Shown in pieces: positions 41,769-55,125 of a stretch of 64,000 nucleotides of DNA. Location: NCBI GenBank assembly GCA_016223135.1, contig JACRPQ010000005.1, positions 364,873 through 428,872 of the forward strand, in the 5' to 3' direction. Within the stretch, counting starts at the first letter, position 1. Each line of letters begins with the position of its first letter. The position numbers and the translations under genes are program-made. Source of the stretch: Chloroflexota bacterium (GTDB lineage: Bacteria > Chloroflexota > Anaerolineae > Anaerolineales > Villigracilaceae). The notes below the pieces were generated by a model. That model was not told where the DNA came from and did no database searches. It saw only the letters and a list, made by a program, of their open reading frames with translations.

Positions 41769-44063
41769 TCACCGGCTTTTTTCCAGTTTCAGCATATTGT
41801 CGCTTGCGCTCCTCTGCCAGCGCGAGCCGCCAAGGGACTGCGCTGAAGGGCAGGTGTATCCCTCCAGGCTGAATTCGGCGATGAAGTCGGCTGGGTCGGT
41901 TCTCAAAATGATATGACCGTTCTCCTCCCTGACTTCCGCGACTTCAGCCGTGCAGTAATGAAGGACGATGCCCGGCTTCACCTTCCATTCCAGCGGCAGG
42001 ATGAGTCCGCGTCGCGGCGGGACCCGAAGCGGACTGCCCCCAAAAAGCCTTTTCCCCGCTGATACAAGAGTCGTCTCGATGGGATCGTCCTGATAGTTGT
42101 TGACGAACAGGAAACTGCCCTGTTCGCCCTCCGCGAGACGCGCATCTGCCCACTCGCTCATCTCGAAGAGCGGCGGGACGCTCATGCGGTTTGCCATCTG
42201 ATTCAAGATGTCCAGGTCTTCGAGTGTGTTTGCTGCCAGCGCCGCGCCGAAGACCATCACCTGCCCTTTCCCCAGCGACTTGACGAAACCTGTCACCCCT
42301 GCCTCGCTTGCTGTGGCAAAGACCTCATCGAATTGACCTTCGTACCGTTCCACAAACGAAACGGGGACATCCTGATACCCAAAGGCGCGGATGAGTTCGT
42401 GTTTGAAAGGCTCTCCGCCCGTGAGGTGTGTGATTCCTAACGCCTCTTTGAGCAGGGTGCAGGGCTGATGGTAAAAATCTTCCAGGCACATGCGCCCTGC
42501 CAGAATCAGCCTGCCGCCGGCGTGGACGTAATCAATCAGTTTTCGCTGAACGGCGGCGTCGCACTGACGTTCCATCATCACCCACAGCGTGGGTGTTTGG
42601 GCAGGGTCGAGCGCGGCACGAGAGAGTTCCAGCGCATCGAAGGGACGGTGGGTGAGCGCCAGCCCGCGCGCCAGGAAATCGAACAGGATGACCTCGCGCT
42701 GATGCGTGAGGATGTTCGTTGCCTCCTGCGTGAAGGGGTTGTTGACCTCGGTCATGAACTGGTCGAGCAGGAAGCCGATGGTGGTGACGGTCTTGGGGCG
42801 GGCGAGGGTCAGGGCGCTGCCATAGGCGGCGAGGGTTTGCGAGAGGCGCGGGTAGCGGGCATAGTGGCGGCGCAGCGTGCCATCTTTGCGGACGGGATGC
42901 CCCCAATCATGCCGTTTGACGGGGCTGAGGAGCGGGTCGTTTTCGCCATCGAAGAACAGGTAGTGGTTGATGGCGCGCATCCCCACCGAGAGGCTGAGGC
43001 GAGTGTGCAGGTCGTAGAAGGAAGATTGCGCGCCGCTGAAATCCTGATTGCCGCCCGCCTGAAACTCGATGGAGAAGAGCGGCTGGGCGGGATTTTGCAG
43101 GGCTTTGGTCATTTCGTTGACCAGCAGGAGTTGGTGGAAGTTACCCTCGCCAATGAACATGGGATACACGTCGGTGGCGCTGACCATGCCAGGCAGTTCC
43201 ATCACTTCCACCAGTTGCGAAAGACCGATGGGAAAGGTCTTGCCGCCGTTGCCAAAACCGTGAATGTTGACGACGGGCGGAACTTCCATACCGTGCCGTT
43301 TGGCGGTATCCCACAGCCAGGTCATGTACTCGCGTAGATAGGCGCGGTAGAAGCGGCGGTATGCTTCGAGCAGGAAGGCGCCCTGCTCCGCCTGGGGGTG
43401 GGAAAGTTCGGTTTGCAGGAATCCGGCTGAAGGTCCAGAGGGGAAGCGGGCGGGGTAGTGCTCCCGCAGGTAAGCAGCGAAACGTTCCAGCGTGTCGGGG
43501 TTCGTGTCCACGATGTTCCGCACCCATTGGAGCATGCCCATCTCGTTATCGAGTTGGATGAGCAGGATGTTCCCGCCGCGCGTGATTTGACGGGGAGTCA
43601 GCACGGCGAAGACTGCCTGATACCAGCCTTCAACACATTTTAGAAAGTCAGGGTGCAGGTAAGCGGCAATGTTTTGGGGCTTGCCATCCTGACTGATGAA
43701 GGCGGCTTGCGGATGCCGTTCGAAGACCCAGGGCGGGATGCCTTCGTTGATGGTCTCTGCCATGATGTAGGGACCGGGGCGGGCGATGACGTATAGCCTC
43801 ATGCGGGCGGCGAGGTCAAGAAAGCCTGCCAGGTCCCGCATGGGATGGGTGTGACCGTTCAGGTCGGTGAGGGTGGGCTGGGGTTGATGCCACAGCCAGG
43901 GGATGTAGCACGCAACAGCGTTGAAGCCCGCCTGCTTGAGGAGGTTGAGGCGGTGTTCCCACTGGTCGGCAGGGGTGCGGAAGTAGTGAAATTCGCCCGC
44001 CTGAAGCAGCAGGGGCTGGTCATCGAGCCAGAATTGTTGATGGTGGAAGGTGAAGGTAGGCAT
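41769..44063 (-). CDS. GH35-family glycoside hydrolase
   Basis: A 764-residue enzyme without a signal peptide. The TIM-barrel shows the GH35 features: AGEFHYFRTP near the start, CYIPWLWHQP, ARPGPYIMAE, the acid/base Glu174 in QLDNEMG (GH35 usually QxENE) and nucleophile Glu333 in SIEFQAGG. C-terminal beta domains follow. GH35 enzymes are mostly beta-galactosidases, but a member from Ignavibacterium acts on beta-1,2-glucosidic bonds, which would fit this locus. The start is ATG 44063 after AAGGA; the longer frame runs into tandem repeats. It is the last gene of the glucan cluster. Confidence 0.85.
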   Translation of the reverse strand: MPTFTFHHQQFWLDDQPLLLQAGEFHYFRTPADQWEHRLNLLKQAGFNAVACYIPWLWHQPQPTLTDLNGHTHPMRDLAGFLDLAARMRLYVIARPGPYIMAETINEGIPPWVFERHPQAAFISQDGKPQNIAAYLHPDFLKCVEGWYQAVFAVLTPRQITRGGNILLIQLDNEMGMLQWVRNIVDTNPDTLERFAAYLREHYPARFPSGPSAGFLQTELSHPQAEQGAFLLEAYRRFYRAYLREYMTWLWDTAKRHGMEVPPVVNIHGFGNGGKTFPIGLSQLVEVMELPGMVSATDVYPMFIGEGNFHQLLLVNEMTKALQNPAQPLFSIEFQAGGNQDFSGAQSSFYDLHTRLSLSVGMRAINHYLFFDGENDPLLSPVKRHDWGHPVRKDGTLRRHYARYPRLSQTLAAYGSALTLARPKTVTTIGFLLDQFMTEVNNPFTQEATNILTHQREVILFDFLARGLALTHRPFDALELSRAALDPAQTPTLWVMMERQCDAAVQRKLIDYVHAGGRLILAGRMCLEDFYHQPCTLLKEALGITHLTGGEPFKHELIRAFGYQDVPVSFVERYEGQFDEVFATASEAGVTGFVKSLGKGQVMVFGAALAANTLEDLDILNQMANRMSVPPLFEMSEWADARLAEGEQGSFLFVNNYQDDPIETTLVSAGKRLFGGSPLRVPPRRGLILPLEWKVKPGIVLHYCTAEVAEVREENGHIILRTDPADFIAEFSLEGYTCPSAQSLGGSRWQRSASDNMLKLEKSR

Positions 44064-44080
44064 GGAAGTCCTTTTGTTTT

Positions 44081-44400
44081 GTCCACGAAGAGCACGAAGG
44101 GACACGAAGATTTTTTTGTTTTGTCCACGAAGAGCACGAAGGGACACGAAGATTTTTTTGTTTTATCCACGAAGAACACGAAGGGACACGAAGATTTTTT
44201 GTTTTGTCCACGAAGAGCACGAAGGGACACGAAGATTGTTTGTCTTGTCCACGAAGAGCACGAAGGGACACGAAGATTGTTTTGTCTTATCCACGAAGAG
44301 CACGAAGGAATACGAAGGTTGTTTGTCTTATCCACGAAGAGCACGAAGGGACACGAAGATTGTTTGTTTTGTCCACGAAGAGCACGAAGGGACACGAAGG
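44081..44400. repeat. Eight-copy tandem repeat, period 40-43 bases
   Basis: Eight near-identical copies of CCACGAAGAGCACGAAGGGA-CACGAAG followed by a T/G-rich spacer (ATTTTTTTGTTTTGT or ATTGTTTGTCTT). Copies differ by single bases (GAACAC; GGAATACG). It stays open in several frames on both strands and creates false open reading frames. It lies between the GH144-like and GH35 genes. Confidence 0.95.
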
Positions 44401-44441
44401 CTGTTGCCCTCACACCTGCCCTTCTCCCATAGGGAGATGGG

Positions 44442-45665
44442 TTAGGGATGAGGGTTAAACCCCAACACTTTGAAGGCGGTTTGGATGGGGGCGCTGGCGG
44501 TGTATGTGTCCCAGACGAGGCGGGTGAGGTGGTTTTCAATCATCAGCATGGAACAACCTTTGTCTATGCCGTAAAGCGCCTGGCTGTACCAGGGCGGGTC
44601 AACGGCGAGGTTGTAGGAGTCGAAGAAGCCATATTTTCCCCAGGTTTGTGGGTGTTCGGTAATGAGATAGTCCATCATTGCCAGCGTTTCTTCAGGGATG
44701 AAGGGCAGGCAGGAAAGGGCGCTGTAAATGGACACTGTGCCGGTGTGATATGGCGGGACGAGGCATGGTTCAGCGCCTGCCACTTCGTAACCGAAGGGAC
44801 TGTCGCCGGCGCTCAAGCCCCAACTGCGGGCATGATAGGTTTTGTATTCGGCGGCGTGCTCGAGGCAGAACTGACGATTGGCAAGGCAGGCAAGGCGAGT
44901 GTTCCCGAACCAGTCTATGCCGTCAGGGTCGAGCCAACGGGCAGTATCGAGCCAGGCTTCGCTGAAATGGTAAGCGAACAGGGTGCCGCCAGGGTTGACG
45001 ATGATGGAATGCCCGTTGAAGTAACCGATGTCACGGCGGAAGCCGGCATAGAGGCGGCGCGCAAGGTTCGGGTCGAGGCGGGAAGCGGCTTGCAGGTACA
45101 TCATTTTCTGCTCTGCCGCCATATCCCAGCGGCTGATAAAGCCCGGCGCACCGTGAACGTAATCGCCGTCTGCATCGGGGTTGTATGCCATGTGGAAGAA
45201 CGCCTGCCCGTTTTCCTCGAAGACGATGAAGCGCCAATCCACGCGCTCCAGCAACTCCGCCGCCAGGTCGCGGATGGCGGTATCTTGAAAGTAAGCGGCG
45301 GCGGTGATGACGCCGTTCAGGCACAGGGCGGTGTCTATGGTGGAGCATTCGCACTTGCCCCAACGTTGGGCGGAGTCCATGTGCAGGAAGTGGGAGAAGA
45401 AGCCGCGATGGTGGCTGGCGTGATGGAGCAGAGTGTCGAGCGTGCCGCGCGTGATGTCCTGTGCCTGCTGCTGTGCGAGGATGCCCCGCTCGGCGGCGAT
45501 GACCCAAGCGGTGAGGGCAAACCCTGTCGAGGCGATGGAGGCGAGGGCGGGGTTCTTGGTGGAATCAATGGTAAGACCGAAGCCAGGGCTGTGCGGGTCC
45601 AGGTTGGTGTGGTCGAGGAAGAAGCGGATGCTGCCTTCGAGTTCGCGGAGGAGGATGTTGTTCAT
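44442..45665 (-). CDS. PF10091/GH144-like glucanase, cytoplasmic
   Basis: A 407-residue alpha/alpha-barrel protein of the glycoamylase-like family (PF10091), whose characterised GH144 members are endo-beta-1,2-glucanases. Visible family features: GFGLTIDST near the start, FFSHFLHMDSAQRW, ECSTIDTALCLNG, WGLSAGDSPFGYEVAGAEP and YGFFDSYNLAVDPPWYSQALYGIDKGCSMLMIEN. It lacks a signal peptide, unlike its paralogue at 46700, so it would act on imported oligosaccharides. The motif WGLSAGDSP differs from the commoner WGL(T/S)A(S/C)DGP. ATG 45665 is used because the earlier starts lie in a palindromic repeat. Confidence 0.82.
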   Translation of the reverse strand: MNNILLRELEGSIRFFLDHTNLDPHSPGFGLTIDSTKNPALASIASTGFALTAWVIAAERGILAQQQAQDITRGTLDTLLHHASHHRGFFSHFLHMDSAQRWGKCECSTIDTALCLNGVITAAAYFQDTAIRDLAAELLERVDWRFIVFEENGQAFFHMAYNPDADGDYVHGAPGFISRWDMAAEQKMMYLQAASRLDPNLARRLYAGFRRDIGYFNGHSIIVNPGGTLFAYHFSEAWLDTARWLDPDGIDWFGNTRLACLANRQFCLEHAAEYKTYHARSWGLSAGDSPFGYEVAGAEPCLVPPYHTGTVSIYSALSCLPFIPEETLAMMDYLITEHPQTWGKYGFFDSYNLAVDPPWYSQALYGIDKGCSMLMIENHLTRLVWDTYTASAPIQTAFKVLGFNPHP

Positions 45666-45674
45666 TTGAGGTGT

Positions 45675-46657
<983 letters not shown>

Positions 46658-46680
46658 CTATCCTTTGCAAGGGCGACATG

Positions 46681-46703
46681 GGGCGACATAAATGTCGCCC
46701 TAC
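46681..46703. repeat. GTAGGGCGA-type palindrome overlapping a gene end
   Basis: GGGCGACATAAATGTCGCCC then TAC. Its final CTA is the TAG stop codon of the lipoprotein glucanase gene on the minus strand. Confidence 0.75.
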
Positions 46704-48034
46704 GGCAAATGGGTGATTTGCAGGCGTTCCAGTCCGCGGCGCAGATGTTCGTTTTTCATGGTGATATTGTAAACGAGGTCGTTTTGGTAGTTTGCCAGCA
46801 TGAGCAGGCTGATGCCTTTGTCTATGCCGATGACATCGGCGGCGTACCAATCTTTGGTCAGGTTATAGGCGTCTTGAAAGCCATATTCTCCTTTGAGCGG
46901 TTCGATGCTGTAATAGTTGAGCATGGCTTGGGCGGATTCTTTGGGCAGAAAGAGAATCGAGGCGATGGCGGCGTAGGGCGGGACGGTGTCGTCCACTTTG
47001 TGAGCGTTGTTGTCGTAACCGGAGGGCGGCGCACCGTATAAGCCATTGTAGCCGTTCGGTCCGTCGCAGGCGCTCAAGCCCCAGGCGGAGGGACCGAGCG
47101 TGAGGTACTTTTCATCCATCTTGACGGCAAAGTCATAGTGCGCCCGCGCCGCGCGGACGGAGTTCTCGAACCAGTTCACGCCTTCGCGGTCGGCGGTGTT
47201 GCGGAAGTCGAGCCAGGCGTGGCTGAATTGATACGTGAAGAGCGAACCAAACCAGGAATGAATGAACGGTTCGCCTTCGCCGTATTTTGCGCTATGGCGC
47301 GTGAAGCCATAATACAAACTATCGTCGGTGGGATGGGTGGGCGAGCCAGCCGCCAGCACGTAGAGCATCAACTGTTCGGCGTAGAAATCCCAGTGACCTT
47401 CAAAGCCTTTTTCGGGGCGGTACGCCATGTAGAACATGCTGCGCCCGTCGTCCACGAACCAGTTCCAGTTCACATCGCGGTAGAGTTGGTCGGCTTTGGT
47501 TTGTACTTCGCCGCCGAAGTATTCGCCGGCGGTGAGGACGCCCATCATCAGAATGGCGGTATCTATGCTGGAAACTTCGCTGTTCCAGGCGCGCTTGCCG
47601 GTCTGCATGTCCACGAAGTGATAGAAGAAGCCTTCGGTGCGCTCCATGCCGAGCAGGGTAGTGAGGGTGTGGTCGGCGCGCTCGTAAGCCTGCTCATACG
47701 TGACGTATCCCTTTTCGACGCCGATGGGGTAGGCGCTGAGGGCAAAGCCGACGGCGGCAATGCTGGCGATGCCGGGCGAGCCGGGGTAACGGTCACGGAT
47801 CAGACCGTAGCCGGGGCTGGCGAGGTCGGTATTGGCTTGTTCCCAAAAGAAGTCGAATGCGCCGCGCATTTCATATTCGATGACGGCTTCGAGCGTTGGC
47901 GGCGCAGCGGTGGGGGTGAAGGCTGGGGCGGGGATAAAGGTTGGGGTAACAGGAGGCGGCTGCGGCGTCGAAGGCGAGGCGCAGTTTGTCAGCAAGAGCA
48001 GGAAAATCGCAAGGAGGGGAAACGTCTTATTCAC
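46700..48034 (-). CDS. PF10091/GH144-like glucanase lipoprotein
   Basis: A 444-residue lipoprotein: signal peptide VNKTFPLLAIFLLLLTNC, Pro/Thr-rich linker, then a PF10091 domain with SPGYGLIRDRYPGSPG, GFFYHFVDMQTGKR, SSIDTAILMMG, SAWGLSACDGPNGYNGLYGAPP and DAYNLTKDWYAADVIGIDKG. Characterised GH144 members cut beta-1,2-glucans internally. Exposed outside the cell, it would shorten polymer for the ABC transporters. The start is a GTG at 48034, overlapping the permease gene by 8 bases; an in-frame TTG at 48067 would give a longer leader and is less likely. It is the last gene before lacI. Confidence 0.85.
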   Translation of the reverse strand: MNKTFPLLAIFLLLLTNCASPSTPQPPPVTPTFIPAPAFTPTAAPPTLEAVIEYEMRGAFDFFWEQANTDLASPGYGLIRDRYPGSPGIASIAAVGFALSAYPIGVEKGYVTYEQAYERADHTLTTLLGMERTEGFFYHFVDMQTGKRAWNSEVSSIDTAILMMGVLTAGEYFGGEVQTKADQLYRDVNWNWFVDDGRSMFYMAYRPEKGFEGHWDFYAEQLMLYVLAAGSPTHPTDDSLYYGFTRHSAKYGEGEPFIHSWFGSLFTYQFSHAWLDFRNTADREGVNWFENSVRAARAHYDFAVKMDEKYLTLGPSAWGLSACDGPNGYNGLYGAPPSGYDNNAHKVDDTVPPYAAIASILFLPKESAQAMLNYYSIEPLKGEYGFQDAYNLTKDWYAADVIGIDKGISLLMLANYQNDLVYNITMKNEHLRRGLERLQITHLP

Positions 48035-48965
48035 CGGTAATGCCCGTCCTTTCCACGGATTCGACAAACCATCTTTGCAGGAGGAAGTACATCACCAACA
48101 GAGGGGCGATGTTGAGGAACGTGCCGCTCATTTTGACGGCTTCGTTGAGGCGGTCGAAGATGTTGACCGTGCCGGGCGGGTAGAGGTTTTCATACGCCTG
48201 CACGAAGCGCGAGAGCTGCATGGGCAGAGTGGTCACGCCGCCTTCGAGGAAGATGGAAGTGAGGAAGGTCTCGTTCCAGTACCAGACGACGGAGAAGATG
48301 AAGGAAACGATGAAGGCAGGCAGGGCGGAAGGGACGGCGATGGTCAGATAAATGCGCAGGTCGGAGGCGCCGTCGAGGCGGGCGGCTTCTTCCAACACTT
48401 TGGGGAGGGAGAGGAAAGACTGGTAGAAGATGAGGATGAAGATGGCGCTGCGGTAACCCTGTCCCAACAAGGCAGGCAGGATGAGCGCCCAGGGACTGCC
48501 GAGCAAGCCCTGTTCCTTATAGGCAAGCATTTGTGGAATGATGGTGTTTTGGGGCGGGATGATGAAGGTGGCGAGGATGAGCAGCAGGATGAGGTTCTTG
48601 CCCCAAAAGCGGTAGCGCGCCAGCCCATAGCCTACCAGCGACGCGACGAAGGTCTGCAGGAGGGAGGGGATGACGCTGACCAGGATGGATGCCATGAGGG
48701 TGTGAGGGTAATCCAGCACGCGATAGGCTTTTTCGTAGTTGCCAGTGTAGAGTTCGGTGGGCACCCATTGCACCATGGGGTTGAGCAGGTCGGAGGGGCT
48801 TTTGAGGCTGGTGACGAACATGAAGAGCAGCGGGTAGAGATAGACGAAGCCAATGGCAATCAGCAAGGTGTAGAGGAGGACGGTAAAGACCAGTCCGCTG
48901 CGCGTGCGGCTGCCGAAGAGCAGACTCTTCCACCAGTCAAGGTTGAGGCGGGGCAGGGATTGCAT
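48027..48965 (-). CDS. Carbohydrate ABC transporter permease (MalG-type), second set
   Basis: A 312-residue inner-membrane protein with six predicted TM helices and the permease EAA loop EEAARLDGASDLRIYLTIAVPSALP. Together with the MalF-type protein encoded upstream it forms the membrane channel of a sugar importer. The start is ATG 48965, preceded by AAAGG and two bases after the stop of the upstream permease; a TTG at 48971 is less likely. No ATPase gene is in the window, so a shared MsmK/UgpC-type ATPase encoded elsewhere is needed. Confidence 0.92.
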   Translation of the reverse strand: MQSLPRLNLDWWKSLLFGSRTRSGLVFTVLLYTLLIAIGFVYLYPLLFMFVTSLKSPSDLLNPMVQWVPTELYTGNYEKAYRVLDYPHTLMASILVSVIPSLLQTFVASLVGYGLARYRFWGKNLILLLILATFIIPPQNTIIPQMLAYKEQGLLGSPWALILPALLGQGYRSAIFILIFYQSFLSLPKVLEEAARLDGASDLRIYLTIAVPSALPAFIVSFIFSVVWYWNETFLTSIFLEGGVTTLPMQLSRFVQAYENLYPPGTVNIFDRLNEAVKMSGTFLNIAPLLVMYFLLQRWFVESVERTGITGE

Positions 48966-48967
48966 GT

Positions 48968-49846
48968 TCAATACCTTTCCTTTTTCGCCTGCAGCGCCAG
49001 AAAGAGATAGACGATTCCCAGCAGGAGGATCATGACGGCAAAGTAGAGGAACGCCATGGCGCTGGCGTAGCCAATTCCGCCCTGGACGGCGTAGGTTTGG
49101 TTATAGATGTATTGGATGACTTTGTTCTCGGAAAAGTGCGAGAGGGTGATGATGGTGTAGACGGCGTTGACGATGTTGGCGGTGGAAAGCGAAGGGAGGG
49201 TGATCTTCCAGTATGCCTCCCAGGCGGAGGCGCCGTCAATGGCGGCGGCTTCGTAGATGCTTTTATCCACTTTTTGCAGGCTGGAGAGGTAGATGAGAAT
49301 CTGTACGCCCGAAAACCACAGGATGAGAATGAACGAGGTCAGCAGATATTCGATGGGATTGCGCAGTGCGCGCGGCAGTTGGCTGAGAAACTCCGCTACG
49401 GCGGGAAGGTTGGCGATGCCCGGCGCAGAGGTGGCGCCTTGAGCGGTCAATTCGCGGATGACCGGTCCGCTGGTGATGACAACGGGCAGGAAGAAGATCG
49501 TGCGAAAGAGCCCTTTGAGTTTGAAATTCTGATTGAGAAACAGCGCAATAATCATCGAGAATATCAGCACAATCGGCACGGAGACGATGGTTTCGATGGC
49601 GTAGCCAATGGCGAGTTCGATGAAGTTGGGGTCGGTGAAGAGAGCGCGGGTGTAGTTTGCCCAGTGCACGAAATCCAGGCGAATGCCCTCTGCCGTCACC
49701 GTGACCTGGTGGAGGCTGTAACGGAAAGTTTCGATGAGCGGGAAGAGGGTGAAGAGCGAAAAGCCCACAATCCAAAGCGCGATGAATCCATAACCGTGCA
49801 GGGCTTCACGCAGGCGCAGGGTGAGAAGGTTGCGACGTGTCTTCAT
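48968..49846 (-). CDS. Carbohydrate ABC transporter permease (MalF-type), second set
   Basis: A 292-residue inner-membrane protein with about six TM helices and the EAA loop [23 protein letters not shown]. It pairs with the downstream MalG-type permease. The ATG at 49846 overlaps the stop of the DUF5696-like gene by 4 bases; the long frame to 50065 lies inside that gene and was rejected. It is part of one long operon of overlapping genes. Confidence 0.92.
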   Translation of the reverse strand: MKTRRNLLTLRLREALHGYGFIALWIVGFSLFTLFPLIETFRYSLHQVTVTAEGIRLDFVHWANYTRALFTDPNFIELAIGYAIETIVSVPIVLIFSMIIALFLNQNFKLKGLFRTIFFLPVVITSGPVIRELTAQGATSAPGIANLPAVAEFLSQLPRALRNPIEYLLTSFILILWFSGVQILIYLSSLQKVDKSIYEAAAIDGASAWEAYWKITLPSLSTANIVNAVYTIITLSHFSENKVIQYIYNQTYAVQGGIGYASAMAFLYFAVMILLLGIVYLFLALQAKKERY

Positions 49847-52002
49847 GGCGCACTCTCCACCAGCGCGGCGCTGCGCGCCTGAACGGTGACGCCTTTGTAG
49901 TTGACGGGGCGGTCGGTATAGTTCACCACAATTTGCCTGCCGTTGGCGTAGGTGGTGACGAAGACACCCTCGCGCAATTTCTGGCGGGCGGTGATTGCCT
50001 GTCCGCGCACGGGGGCGAGCAGGGCGTTCATCCACTCGTAGGTGCGGCGGATTTGGTCGCCCCATTGCTCATAGGAGGAGGTATAAAGCCAATTGGAGTG
50101 TGTGTTGAGCAGGTTGGCAGTCGGTTCGTAGGTGAGGAAGTAGGAGGGATACATGCCATAATCCACATGGCGCAGAATGTCCTCCTCGAGGTTGGGCGAG
50201 AAGTTGAGCGCCGCGCCATAATACGGCACATAGCCTGAAAGCACAATCGGCAGGAAAGGCACGGCTTCAGAGGTGTAAATGTAGCCGTTGTCGCCCAGCG
50301 GCATGTCGTAGTAGGCGGACATCAGACTCCAGAGATAATCGTTGGGACGGTAAAACCCCAGCCGCACAGGAGATTTGCCCAGCGCTTCCTGATAGGCGCG
50401 GATGGCTTGCTGGCGGTTGAGCGGGGCGTCTTGCCTGAAGTCGCTGTAGAGGGTGAAGCCGATTCCGTCCAGCGCCAGGTCTGCCTCCAATTGCGAAGCG
50501 ATGCTTTCGGTCAGCGCGTTGTAACGCCGCTGGAGGGCGTCGAGAGTGAAATAGTAGTTGTAATAACGGTTGTAGCCTTCGAGGTTGACGTTGGTAATTG
50601 CCATTGCCAAATCGCGGCGGGCGGAGTAGCCGCGTTCCTTCCACAGCGCTGCCTGCGGGTCGAGATAAAGCGAGAAGCGCCCGCCCTGCGCGGCGATGTC
50701 TTCTGCCAGGGAACGCAATTCGCCCAGCGTCCCCAAGCCGCGCTCCAATTTCAACGAAACGGGGGGCATGCTCGAAGCGCCGAGCGGCTGCCAGCCGAAG
50801 TAGATGACTTCGGGGTTGGCAGGCTGCAGGTCGGCGAGAATCGTTTGCATCTGGCGGACGGTGGTCATGGGGACGAAGCGATGCCAGAACAACACCTTTT
50901 CCTTGTCGCCGCCCAGAAACTCCAGCCGAATGCCAATGTTCGGATTGGGGTCGGCAACTTTTCGCAAGATGCCCTTTTCCACCAGATACTGCTGGTAACT
51001 GCGCGCCATGCCCACGTAATCCGCCGCATCGCCATGTAAAAAGCGATAGTGCATCACCACGTCGAAATCGTTGGTTTGTTTTTGGATGGCGGTCACGCCT
51101 GCGCCGGAGCGGTTGGTCGCCTGGAAGTAACTTTCGTTATAAATGAAAGCGTTGTAGATGAAGTTGAAGTTGGTCAAGACGCCCGCCGGATGCGCCTGAA
51201 TTTCGCCATAAGCGGCGCCGTCTTCCACCACCGCCAGAAAGGCGTTCGCTTTTTCGCCATGCACCACGCCAAAGACGGGGAACGAAATGGGATAGGGGCG
51301 GTTGATTTGCGGGTCCCAAGGCATCACGGCAATCATGCCCAAATCCGCGCCGTAGTAGCGCCCGTAGAACATGTTCTTTGCCTTGGTCGAATCGGCAAAG
51401 CGGATGAGGCTGCCCGTGCCGTCGGGCAGAAACATGTAGCCGGGCGTGCTGCCGCCGCGCGTTGCGCCGAGGAACGGATAGAGATAGAGCAGCCCCAGTT
51501 TGAAGGCGGGATTTTCCTGACGAATGGACTCGGACGGGACTTCGACCCGCACGCCCTCCGCCTCGAGTCGCAATCGGACCTGGAGGCTGATGCCGACTTC
51601 CTCGAACCGAATCTCCGCCTCGACTCCCCCCTCGATGGGCGTGACCTTGAGCGTATGTTCGGCGTTGGCAATCGAGATGCGTTTGCTGAGCGCCTTTTCA
51701 TCGAGGTATTCGATGCTGACGCCGCTTTGGGCAAACGCCCGCCAGGATTTGTTCAGGCGGTCGCCCTGCTGGAGTTCGTCAATGCCGGAGTGCCAGAGAT
51801 AGTCGCTGCGCTTGTCGAGCAGTTTGAAGGCGAGGGTGGTGAAGTCCACATACAGTTCAAAGTTCTCTTTTTCGGCAACGCGCTGGTAGGAGGGGGGAAT
51901 CTCCTGCGGGCGGGCGGGGGAGGCGTGCGCTATCGGCGGGGGGAAAAGCCCAATGGTCAGGAGCAGGCAAAGGGTCAGAAAGAAGCGGGGGAAGGGTCTC
52001 AT
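49843..52002 (-). CDS. DUF5696-like secreted protein
   Basis: A 719-residue protein with a signal peptide ([22 protein letters not shown]). The N-terminal 320 residues are beta-rich ([37 protein letters not shown]), resembling the supersandwich domain of some glycoside hydrolases. Residues about 330-640 alternate like a TIM barrel ([28 protein letters not shown]). This matches proteins annotated DUF5696 that occur beside Yip1 proteins and sugar ABC transporters in Paenibacillus. Function unproven; its position between a membrane fusion protein and permeases suggests an extracellular glycan hydrolase or binding protein. Confidence 0.65.
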   Translation of the reverse strand: MRPFPRFFLTLCLLLTIGLFPPPIAHASPARPQEIPPSYQRVAEKENFELYVDFTTLAFKLLDKRSDYLWHSGIDELQQGDRLNKSWRAFAQSGVSIEYLDEKALSKRISIANAEHTLKVTPIEGGVEAEIRFEEVGISLQVRLRLEAEGVRVEVPSESIRQENPAFKLGLLYLYPFLGATRGGSTPGYMFLPDGTGSLIRFADSTKAKNMFYGRYYGADLGMIAVMPWDPQINRPYPISFPVFGVVHGEKANAFLAVVEDGAAYGEIQAHPAGVLTNFNFIYNAFIYNESYFQATNRSGAGVTAIQKQTNDFDVVMHYRFLHGDAADYVGMARSYQQYLVEKGILRKVADPNPNIGIRLEFLGGDKEKVLFWHRFVPMTTVRQMQTILADLQPANPEVIYFGWQPLGASSMPPVSLKLERGLGTLGELRSLAEDIAAQGGRFSLYLDPQAALWKERGYSARRDLAMAITNVNLEGYNRYYNYYFTLDALQRRYNALTESIASQLEADLALDGIGFTLYSDFRQDAPLNRQQAIRAYQEALGKSPVRLGFYRPNDYLWSLMSAYYDMPLGDNGYIYTSEAVPFLPIVLSGYVPYYGAALNFSPNLEEDILRHVDYGMYPSYFLTYEPTANLLNTHSNWLYTSSYEQWGDQIRRTYEWMNALLAPVRGQAITARQKLREGVFVTTYANGRQIVVNYTDRPVNYKGVTVQARSAALVESAP

Positions 52003-52003
52003 G

Positions 52004-54015
<2,012 letters not shown>

Positions 54016-54019
<4 letters not shown>

Positions 54020-54921
54020 TTCAAACCCGAATGCGACATGGTGCTCATCACCTGGCTTTGCAGGAAGATGAAGATAATCAGATTGGGCAGGAACATGATG
54101 AGCGCGGCGGCGGCGGCGATGCCCTGTCCTGCCACGGCGTTGGCGCCACTGGTGGTTGTGGTCAGGGTGCTGAGGTAGAAGGCAAAAGTCTTCAGGCTCT
54201 CGGTGTTGACGTAGAGGGTGGAGGTCTCGGCGTTGTTCCAGGCGGCTTGAAAGGTGAGGATGGCGATGGTGGCAATGGCGGGACGAATCATGGGCAGGAT
54301 GATGCGCCAGTAGATTTGCAGGTCGGAGGCGCCGTCAATCTGGGCGGCTTCGATGATTTCGTTGGGGACACTGTCCATGAATTGTTTGAGCAGGAACAAT
54401 CCGACCGGCATCGCCAGCCCGGGCAGGATGTGCACCCAGAACGTATCGAGCAGACCCAGCCGTTCGATGACCAGAAAGCGCGGAATGGTGACGGCAATCG
54501 GCACGAACATCAATGCGATGGTGTTGACGGCGAACAGGGTCTGCTTGAGTTTGAAACGTTTTTTGGATAAGGCATACGCGGCGGCGCTGGACACCAGAAT
54601 GGACGCCGCCACCGCCACGAGCGTGATGACCATGCTGTTGAACAGATAACGGCTGACCGGCACGCCGGAACTGGACATTTTGGAGAACAGGTCGCTGAAG
54701 TTCTTGAGCGTGGGATTGACCACGAAAAAGCGCGGCGGGTAGGCGTAGAGTTCTTCCGGCGGTTTGAAGGCGCTGGAGAAAATGAATACGATGGGCAGGA
54801 GCATGAATCCCGCCAGCGGCAGGAGCAGCAGATAGAACTTAATCTGGCTGACGTGAAAGCCCTGCGGGTTGATGCCCCGGTTGCGTACCCCGGTAAAGCG
54901 GCGGAACCAGTTTCTTTTCAT
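54016..54921 (-). CDS. Carbohydrate ABC transporter permease (MalG-type), first set
   Basis: A 301-residue inner-membrane protein with six TM helices and the EAA loop [26 protein letters not shown]. Partner of the MalF-type protein encoded upstream at 55122. Between the two lies a 200-base stretch packed with palindromic repeats. Its end overlaps the NHL-Yip1 gene by 4 bases. Probably the transporter fed by one of the two binding proteins. Confidence 0.92.
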
Positions 54922-54947
54922 GGTGGTTGAATTCGATTTCTTTCTAC

Positions 54948-55125
54948 GTAGGGCGAGATTTATCTCGCCTTATCTCGCCTTTTTGGGCGGCATAAATGTC
55001 GTGCTACGATTTTTCGATTCATGCGGTAGGGCGAGATTCTTGCCCTGAGCCTGTCGAAGGGTATCTCGCCTTTTCAGCGGCATGAATGCCGCGCTGTGAA
55101 CTAGGCGACATGAATGTCGCCCTAC
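54948..55125. repeat. Cluster of five GTAGGGCGA-type palindromes
   Basis: Copies at 54948-54969, 54985-55007, 55026-55070, 55076-55095 and 55102-55125, each of the form GTAGGGCGA(C/G)AT..loop..complement. The third is interrupted by CTTGCCCTGAGCCTGTCGAA, itself a common dispersed repeat. The last one gives the TAG stop (55122-55124) of the adjoining permease gene. Confidence 0.85.

Noticed and set aside
44050-44445. Open frames on both strands over the CACGAAG repeats, and a possible CRISPR array
   Set aside because: The repeated unit leaves all frames open, giving low-complexity peptides (SLRALRGQNK). The spacers are near-identical and very short, so this is a plain tandem repeat.
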